A stretch of 64,000 bases of DNA from Streptomyces sp. NBC_00620 (lineage in GTDB: Bacteria; Actinomycetota; Actinomycetes; Streptomycetales; Streptomycetaceae): the NCBI RefSeq assembly GCF_026341825.1, contig NZ_JAPENY010000002.1:1955001-2019000 (forward strand), read 5' to 3'. Of the stretch, positions 59,216 to 64,000 are shown piece by piece. The stretch's first letter is position 1. Each line of letters begins with the position of its first letter. A program made the position numbers and the translations under genes. Under the pieces are notes generated by a model, which made no database searches, was not told the origin of the DNA, and worked only from the letters and a program-made list of their open reading frames with translations.

Positions 59216-60196
59216 ATGGACAGCAGCCACGAGCTGGTGCCGGACTGGGTGACCTGGCAGCAAAGGCCGTTCCCCGACGCCAACCTGCTCCTGCTGCACG
59301 GGCGCCAACCGGCCCTGGTCGACAGCGGCTTCGTCGGCCACGCCGAACAGACGGCCGCCTGGGCCCACGCCCGCACCGGGCACATCGACCTGGTCGTGAA
59401 CACTCACTGGCACTCCGACCACGTCGGCGGCAACGCCCTCCTGCAGACCAAGGGAACTCTCGTCGCGGCCGGAGCACCGGAAGCCGAGGCCGTCACCCGC
59501 CGGGACCCGGGCTGCTGTGCGGCGGAGTACCTCGACCAGCCGGTTCCCCCGTACACCGTCGAAATGCCGCTCGACGACGGCCAGGTCCTCCGGCTCGGAG
59601 ACGCCGACTGGGAAGTCGTCCACACCCCTGGGCACACCCCCGGCCACCTCGCGTTGTGGCAGCCGGACGAGGGGCTCCTCGTGGTCGGCGACGCGCTGTC
59701 GGACTACGACGTCGGCTGGGTGAACCTCGCCTTCGACGGACCCGAGGCGTCCACCACCGCGCTCGCCTCCCTGCACAGGCTGGCCGACCTCGTCCCGCGG
59801 GTCCTGCTTCCCTCGCACGGCCCGATCCCGGCGGATCCCGGTGCGGCGTTCGCCACCGCACTGCGCCGCGCCCAGCGACTCGTCGACGACCCGGACGGAG
59901 CCGTCTGGTACGGCACGCGGCGGGTCTTCGCCTTCGCCCTGATGATCCGTGGCGGGATCCCGGTCGACGAGGTCGAGCCGTATCTGCACGCCCGGGCGTG
60001 GCTGACGGACGCGGCACGACTCCTGGGCCGCACGCCCGAGGGACTCGCTGCCGAGTTGACCCGCACCATGCTCCGCAGCGGGGCCATCGTTTCGCGCGAC
60101 GGGTGCCTTCATGCCGCGGCCGAGCACACCCCCGTCCCGACGGGATCGCTGCGCGTGCCCTACCCACGTGCGTGGCCGGTGACCGAGCCGCGCTGA
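59216..60196 (+). CDS. MBL-fold metallo-hydrolase
   Basis: A 326-residue metallo-beta-lactamase-fold enzyme. NTHWHSDHVGG (His64, His66, Asp68, His69) is the HxHxDH zinc motif, GHTPGHLALW gives the next His, GDALSDYDVG the bridging Asp and SHGPI the last His. The C-terminal ~100 residues (RAQRLVDDPDGAVWYGTRRVFAFALMIRGGIP ... LLGRTPEGLAAELTRTMLRSGAI) form a helical cap as in many lactonase or thioesterase-like members. ATG 59216 has GGAGGG upstream. It is probably co-transcribed with the thioesterase gene. Confidence 0.92.
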   Translation: MDSSHELVPDWVTWQQRPFPDANLLLLHGRQPALVDSGFVGHAEQTAAWAHARTGHIDLVVNTHWHSDHVGGNALLQTKGTLVAAGAPEAEAVTRRDPGCCAAEYLDQPVPPYTVEMPLDDGQVLRLGDADWEVVHTPGHTPGHLALWQPDEGLLVVGDALSDYDVGWVNLAFDGPEASTTALASLHRLADLVPRVLLPSHGPIPADPGAAFATALRRAQRLVDDPDGAVWYGTRRVFAFALMIRGGIPVDEVEPYLHARAWLTDAARLLGRTPEGLAAELTRTMLRSGAIVSRDGCLHAAAEHTPVPTGSLRVPYPRAWPVTEPR

Positions 60197-60358
60197 CAGG
60201 CGCTGAACTCGGTGGGCGGGCGCTTGCCGTGCGCTCGGGTCGTGCCCGCGCTTCCGCGATGGCTACGCGGTCCGACGGAACGCTGCCGCGTCCGGAGCGT
60301 GCGGGCATCGTCGCAAATCCGGTTGAGATGCGCCCGTGCGTTGGGAGAGTCTCCGGGC

Positions 60359-60907
60359 ATGGAGTTCTTCTGCTACCACCGCGATCGGCCCGACTCCGGC
60401 AAGTTGCGCGACGAACTGCTGGAAGACCACTGGTCCTACATGGACGGGTACGCGGCGGAGATGATCGCCCGCGGCCCGACCCTCACCGACGACGGTGAAA
60501 CGGCCACCGGCAGCGTGCACATCCTCGACCTGCCCGATCCCGCCACCGCCCGCGCGTTCGCCTTCGACGAGCCCAACTACCAGGCCGGCGCATACCGGGA
60601 CGTGCTGTTGCGACGGTGGCGCAACCTGCTGGGGCGCACCATGTGGGATTTCCCCGGGGGCCGGACCGGTGGCAACCGGTATCTGGTGCTCGGCCTCGGC
60701 TCGGGGGAGGCCGTCGATCTGGTCGTCCCGCGCGACCGGGACGAGCTGATCGCGTACGGGCCGCTGCTGTCCGACGACGGCGCCACCTGGCTGGGTACGG
60801 CGGTACTGCTCCGGGCCCCGGACCCGGACACGGCACGCGCCGTGCTGACCCAGGACCAGTACGCCGACATCGAGGTCCACGACTGGTACTTCGGCGGGCG
60901 GTCGTGA
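60359..60907 (+). CDS. Two-domain YCII-like protein
   Basis: A 182-residue protein with two ferredoxin-fold YCII-type domains: FFCYHRDRPDSGKLRDELLEDHWSYMDGYAAEMIARGPTLTDDGETATGSVHILDLPDPATARAFAFDEPNYQAG, and YLVLGLGSGEAVDLVVPRDRDELIAYGPLLSDDGATWLGTAVLLRAPDPDTARAVLTQDQYADIEVHDWYFGGR. Each repeats the GPLxxDDGxxxxGxxxxxxxPDxxxA pattern. Members bind small ligands and some have dehalogenase-like or regulatory roles. Function unknown. ATG 60359 fits. Confidence 0.88.
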   Translation: MEFFCYHRDRPDSGKLRDELLEDHWSYMDGYAAEMIARGPTLTDDGETATGSVHILDLPDPATARAFAFDEPNYQAGAYRDVLLRRWRNLLGRTMWDFPGGRTGGNRYLVLGLGSGEAVDLVVPRDRDELIAYGPLLSDDGATWLGTAVLLRAPDPDTARAVLTQDQYADIEVHDWYFGGRS

Positions 60908-61024
60908 TGAACACATAGCCTCAACCGCACACCAAAATAGGGGGCTTGCCGCCGTACTCCCGGGTCTGGCAGGATCACTGGCCCCGTCACTCACAGCAAG
61001 GGGCGGCGGCGTCAAGGAGGTTCG

Positions 61025-61939
61025 GTGGACAGGCGGTGGCTGTTCCTGTCGGCGGCCGTGGCGCTCATAGTCGTCTCCTTGGGCGTGGTGCTCCTCCGCG
61101 ACGACGAGGCCGACACCAGGCGCGCCGCGGACACGCCCGTCGTCAGCACGCAGGCGAACGTCCCGCCCGCGACGAAGTCCCCGTCCCCCTCCGGCAGTAC
61201 CACCACCGCGTCGCCGAAGCCGTCGGCCAAGACAACCCCGGCCTCCCCCTCCGCAAGTGCCACCAGCGCGTCGGCGAAACCGCCGACGACGGACAGCCCG
61301 CAAGCGGCTTCCGCCGGCGCGCCGTTGGCCGGTCGTATACGGCCCAACGTCACCTACCGAGGCATCGCCACCTTCTACGACGCGGACGGCGGAGGCGCCT
61401 GCCTGTACGACCCGAGTGGTGACGTCATGACCGCGGCGATGAACTCCACCGACTACGAGACGGCCAAGGCGTGCGGCGCGTACGTGTCCGTCCGCGCGGC
61501 CAACGGAACCTCCATCACGGTCCGCATCACCAATGAATGCCCAGGGGAGTGTGCACCCGGGCAGATCGACCTCAGCGCAGAGGCTTTCGCGAAGCTCGCC
61601 GACCCGACGGCCGGCCGGATCGCGATCACGTGGAAGCTGGTGAGCCCCAGCACCGTCGGCACGATGTCGGTCCGGTACAAGACCGGGTCCAGCCAGTATT
61701 GGTGCGGCATCCAGGTCATTGGTCACCGGAATCCGGTGGCCCGGCTGGAGGTCCGCGCCGGCAGCGGCTGGCGCCAACTCGCCCGTACCGACTACAACTA
61801 CTTCCTCTCCGAAGACGGCACCGGGTGCGGCGGCGCGATCAGGATCACCGACATCTTCGGAGAACGGCTCACAGTCGACGGAGTCGCGATCCGGCCGGAC
61901 GCCGTGCAGTCCACCCGGGTCCAGTTCGCCAAGCGCTGA
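61025..61939 (+). CDS. Secreted expansin-like protein (double-psi beta-barrel)
   Basis: A 304-residue exported or membrane-anchored protein. An N-terminal helix (WLFLSAAVALIVVSLGVVLL), then a Ser/Thr/Pro-rich wall-spanning linker (to ~105), then the DPBB domain GIATFYDADGGGACLYDPSGDVMTAAMNSTDYETAKACGAYVSV with the catalytic-like Asp in ITVRITNECPGECAPGQIDLSAEAFAKLADP, and a carbohydrate-binding second domain (C-terminal ~90 residues). This is the bacterial expansin (EXLX) architecture. It should loosen cellulose or peptidoglycan without hydrolysis. GTG 61025 has AAGGAGG upstream. Confidence 0.9.
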   Translation: MDRRWLFLSAAVALIVVSLGVVLLRDDEADTRRAADTPVVSTQANVPPATKSPSPSGSTTTASPKPSAKTTPASPSASATSASAKPPTTDSPQAASAGAPLAGRIRPNVTYRGIATFYDADGGGACLYDPSGDVMTAAMNSTDYETAKACGAYVSVRAANGTSITVRITNECPGECAPGQIDLSAEAFAKLADPTAGRIAITWKLVSPSTVGTMSVRYKTGSSQYWCGIQVIGHRNPVARLEVRAGSGWRQLARTDYNYFLSEDGTGCGGAIRITDIFGERLTVDGVAIRPDAVQSTRVQFAKR

Positions 61940-62144
61940 CCCCGCTCGCGAGTCCAGTCCGACGCGTCGACGGATCTGACTGCGCAGCTGGCTGATTCCC
62001 CGTCAGAAACGAATGCGAAGTTTTGACAACCCGATGACACCCCCGTCCGTCTCTAGGGCGAGCCGTCGGGTGCACGGGTGAGGCTCCGGGGGTGCCCGGG
62101 TCGCAGGACGGCTCCTGTCCGATTCCGAATCGTCAGGAGTTCAG

Positions 62145-64000
62145 GTGGAGTTACGCGGAAAGCTGCGCGGGAGACGAAGGCGTACGGCTGTGGCGGCGGG
62201 GGTGGTTTCCACGGTCCTGGTGCTGGCCGGTGTCCCGGGCGGGATGGCCCAGGCCGCGTCGGTCGGCGGGCATGCGGGGGTGATGGCCCAGGGCGCGGAG
62301 GGCGCCGGTGGGGCCAAGGTGGTGAAGACGGTGACGCTGGTCACCGGCGACCGGGTTCAGATGGACGGCGCAGGCCGGGTCACCGGGGTTGAGCGGGCGG
62401 AGGGCCGGGAGCGGATGCCGTTCTCGGTCCGGGTGGTTGCCGGGCACACTCAAGTGGTGCCGGGAGACGCGGAGTTGCTGCTGGCGCAGGGCAAGCTGGA
62501 CGCCCGGCTGTTCGACGTGACCCAGTTGGTGGCGGACGGCTACGACGACACGGGCCGGTCCGACCTGCCGCTGATCGTCACCTTCCGGGGTCGCCAGGCA
62601 CCCTCGATGAGCCCGTTCACCCGGACCGGGACACGCATCGGCCGTGCGCTCCCCGTCGTCAACGGCAAGGCGATGCGCCCCGTCAAGACGCGCGGCGCCG
62701 AGTTCTGGGACGCTGTGACCGACACCGGCGCCGCCCGTAGCGATGCCGAGGGAACGGCCGAGTTCACCGCTTCGACGGCGGTGGAGAAGGTGTGGCTGGA
62801 CGGCAGACGCCGGGCGACCCTCGACAGGAGCGTGCCGCAGATCGGCGCTCCGACCGCCTGGGCCGCCGGCTATGACGGCACCGGCGTCAAGATCGCCGTA
62901 CTGGACACCGGAGTCGACAAGGACCACCCCGACCTGGCGGGCCAGGTGGTCGCGGAGCGGGACTTCTCCGAGTCCTCCGGTACCGGCGACAAGTTCGGGC
63001 ACGGCACCCACGTGGCGTCCACCACGGCAGGGACGGGGGCGAAGTCCGGCGGCAAGTACAAGGGTGTCGCACCGGGTGCCAAGATCCTGAACGGCAAGGT
63101 CCTGGACGACAACGGCAGCGGCTCGGACTCCGGCATCATCGCGGGCCTCGAGTGGGCGGTGGCCGAGGGCGCCGACGTCGTCAACCTCAGCCTCGGCGGC
63201 ACGGACATGCCCGGGATCGACCCGATGGAGGAGGCGGTCAACCGGCTCTCCGCCGACACCGACACGCTCTTCGTCATCGCGGCCGGAAACGACGGCGAGT
63301 TCGGCGAGGAGACGGTCGGCTCGCCCGGCAGCGCCGAAGCCGCGCTCACCGTCGGAGCGGTCGACAAGGCGGACCAACTCGCCGCATTCTCCAGCCGTGG
63401 CCCGCGCGTGGGCGACGGCGGGGTCAAGCCCGACCTGACCGCGCCCGGTGTCGCCATCACCGCCGCCGCGGCGGCCGGCAGCTTCCTGGAGGGCGAAATC
63501 CCCTCCGACATACCCGGATACCTCACCATCGACGGTACGTCCATGGCGACCCCGCATGTCGCCGGTGCCGCCGCCATCCTCGCCCAGCAGCACCCCGAGT
63601 GGAGCGGCGAGCGCATCAAGGCGGTACTCACCGGCTCCGCCGCCCCCGGCTCGTACAGCTCATTCCAGCAGGGCACCGGCCGCACCGACCTGGTCCGGGC
63701 GATCGCGCAGAGCGTGGTCACCGAGCAGGGACCGCTCGGCTTCGGCAAACAGCAGTGGCCGCACAACGACGACGAACCGGTGACCAAGCAGCTCACCTAC
63801 CGCAACTTCGGTACGGAGCCGGTCACCCTGGACCTGTCCGTCGACGACTTCACAGTGGACGGAAAGCCCGCCGCCGAAGGCCTGTTCACCGTCTCACCAC
63901 CGCAACTCACCGTCCCGGCAGGCGGCGAGGCGAGCGCCGACGTGACGGCGGACACCCGCGCCGGCACCACCGACGGCACCATCGGCGGCTCGGTGTCCGC
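62145..64000 (+). CDS. Secreted subtilisin-family (S8) serine protease (3'-truncated by window)
   Basis: A reading frame of at least 618 residues open to the end of the window. A signal peptide (RRRRTAVAAGVVSTVLVLAGVPGGMAQAA) is followed by an N-terminal propeptide region (VTLVTGDRVQMDG ... LFDVTQLVADGYDDTGRSDLPLIVTFRG). The S8 triad is Asp254 (AVLDTGVDKDHPDL), His286 (FGHGTHVAST) and Ser466 (DGTSMATPHVAG), with the oxyanion Asn in VIAAGNDGEFGEE. A Fn3-like region begins after residue ~540. GTG 62145 has AGGAG five bases upstream. It degrades extracellular protein. The C-terminal domains are outside the window. Confidence 0.94.
   Translation, partial: MELRGKLRGRRRRTAVAAGVVSTVLVLAGVPGGMAQAASVGGHAGVMAQGAEGAGGAKVVKTVTLVTGDRVQMDGAGRVTGVERAEGRERMPFSVRVVAGHTQVVPGDAELLLAQGKLDARLFDVTQLVADGYDDTGRSDLPLIVTFRGRQAPSMSPFTRTGTRIGRALPVVNGKAMRPVKTRGAEFWDAVTDTGAARSDAEGTAEFTASTAVEKVWLDGRRRATLDRSVPQIGAPTAWAAGYDGTGVKIAVLDTGVDKDHPDLAGQVVAERDFSESSGTGDKFGHGTHVASTTAGTGAKSGGKYKGVAPGAKILNGKVLDDNGSGSDSGIIAGLEWAVAEGADVVNLSLGGTDMPGIDPMEEAVNRLSADTDTLFVIAAGNDGEFGEETVGSPGSAEAALTVGAVDKADQLAAFSSRGPRVGDGGVKPDLTAPGVAITAAAAAGSFLEGEIPSDIPGYLTIDGTSMATPHVAGAAAILAQQHPEWSGERIKAVLTGSAAPGSYSSFQQGTGRTDLVRAIAQSVVTEQGPLGFGKQQWPHNDDEPVTKQLTYRNFGTEPVTLDLSVDDFTVDGKPAAEGLFTVSPPQLTVPAGGEASADVTADTRAGTTDGTIGGSVS

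Noticed and set aside
62023..62060. TTGACA as the -35 of the S8 protease promoter
   Set aside because: No acceptable -10 lies at 16-19 bp; the only candidate, TCTAGG, is about 23 bp away.

Overview
The window looks like a chromosomal segment from a Streptomyces species or a very close actinobacterium. The evidence is the very high G+C with a strong G/C bias at third codon positions, frequent GTG starts, ATGA/GTGA stop-start overlaps, AGGAGG-type ribosome binding sites, and families typical of the genus (DUF6421, DUF2630, LVIVD-repeat protein, FUSC-MarR, excalibur protein, chromosomal cbtBA). I saw no rRNA, tRNA, CRISPR array, insertion sequence, prophage or large biosynthetic cluster. This is ordinary, densely packed chromosome with many small regulator-plus-target units. 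Family names come from sequence patterns I recognise; no database was searched.

Layout. 1-2.8 kb: the end of a peptide/nickel-type ABC transporter (solute-binding protein, then a permease that fuses both membrane subunits). 2.9-7.3 kb: an Old Yellow Enzyme divergent from an ArsR regulator with twin palindromic operators, a nucleobase permease and a ferredoxin-NADP reductase. 7.4-14.7 kb: a small conserved protein, a DUF305 lipoprotein divergent from a secreted LVIVD protein, a TetR regulator, DUF2630, a HAD hydrolase, a PAP2 phosphatase, an M56 peptidase and a DUF5134 membrane protein. 14.9-20 kb: an FUSC-MarR operon, two VOC proteins, a GNAT acetyltransferase and a GDPD. 20.3-25.0 kb: a five-gene co-directional cluster (DUF6421, SDR, threonine-aldolase-like, transglutaminase-like, B3/B4 domain), the best candidate for an undescribed system. 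25-30.5 kb: an acyltransferase, a DUF4395/thioredoxin pair, a cysteine-rich leader peptide before a flavin reductase, etfBA, and a secreted EEP hydrolase. 30.7-34.6 kb: a CitE-like protein, a membrane Ser/Thr kinase and an unrecognised protein. 34.6-39 kb: a LacI regulator, a ROK protein and a secreted alpha-galactosidase. 39.4-44.6 kb: two small secreted or membrane proteins, a P-loop kinase-Nudix fusion, and a two-component system with related membrane proteins. 44.7-53.3 kb: an M20 dipeptidase, a geranylgeranyl-reductase-like flavoprotein, a TetR/deazaflavin-reductase pair with clear operators, an MMPL remnant, a second two-component system, and an MFS/MarR efflux unit. 53.5-56.8 kb: cbtB-cbtA behind a cobalamin riboswitch, a histidine-phosphatase-like protein lacking its catalytic histidines, and a YcnI-type copper protein with a membrane partner. 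56.9-64 kb: an MFS permease, a LysE remnant, a thioesterase, an MBL hydrolase, a YCII protein, an expansin-like secreted protein and a subtilisin that runs off the window.

The best-supported regulatory signals are the cobalamin riboswitch, the cysteine-rich leader peptide, divergent operators at the ArsR/OYE, TetR/reductase and MarR/MFS pairs, and several long GC-rich hairpins between convergent or consecutive genes that probably act as terminators.
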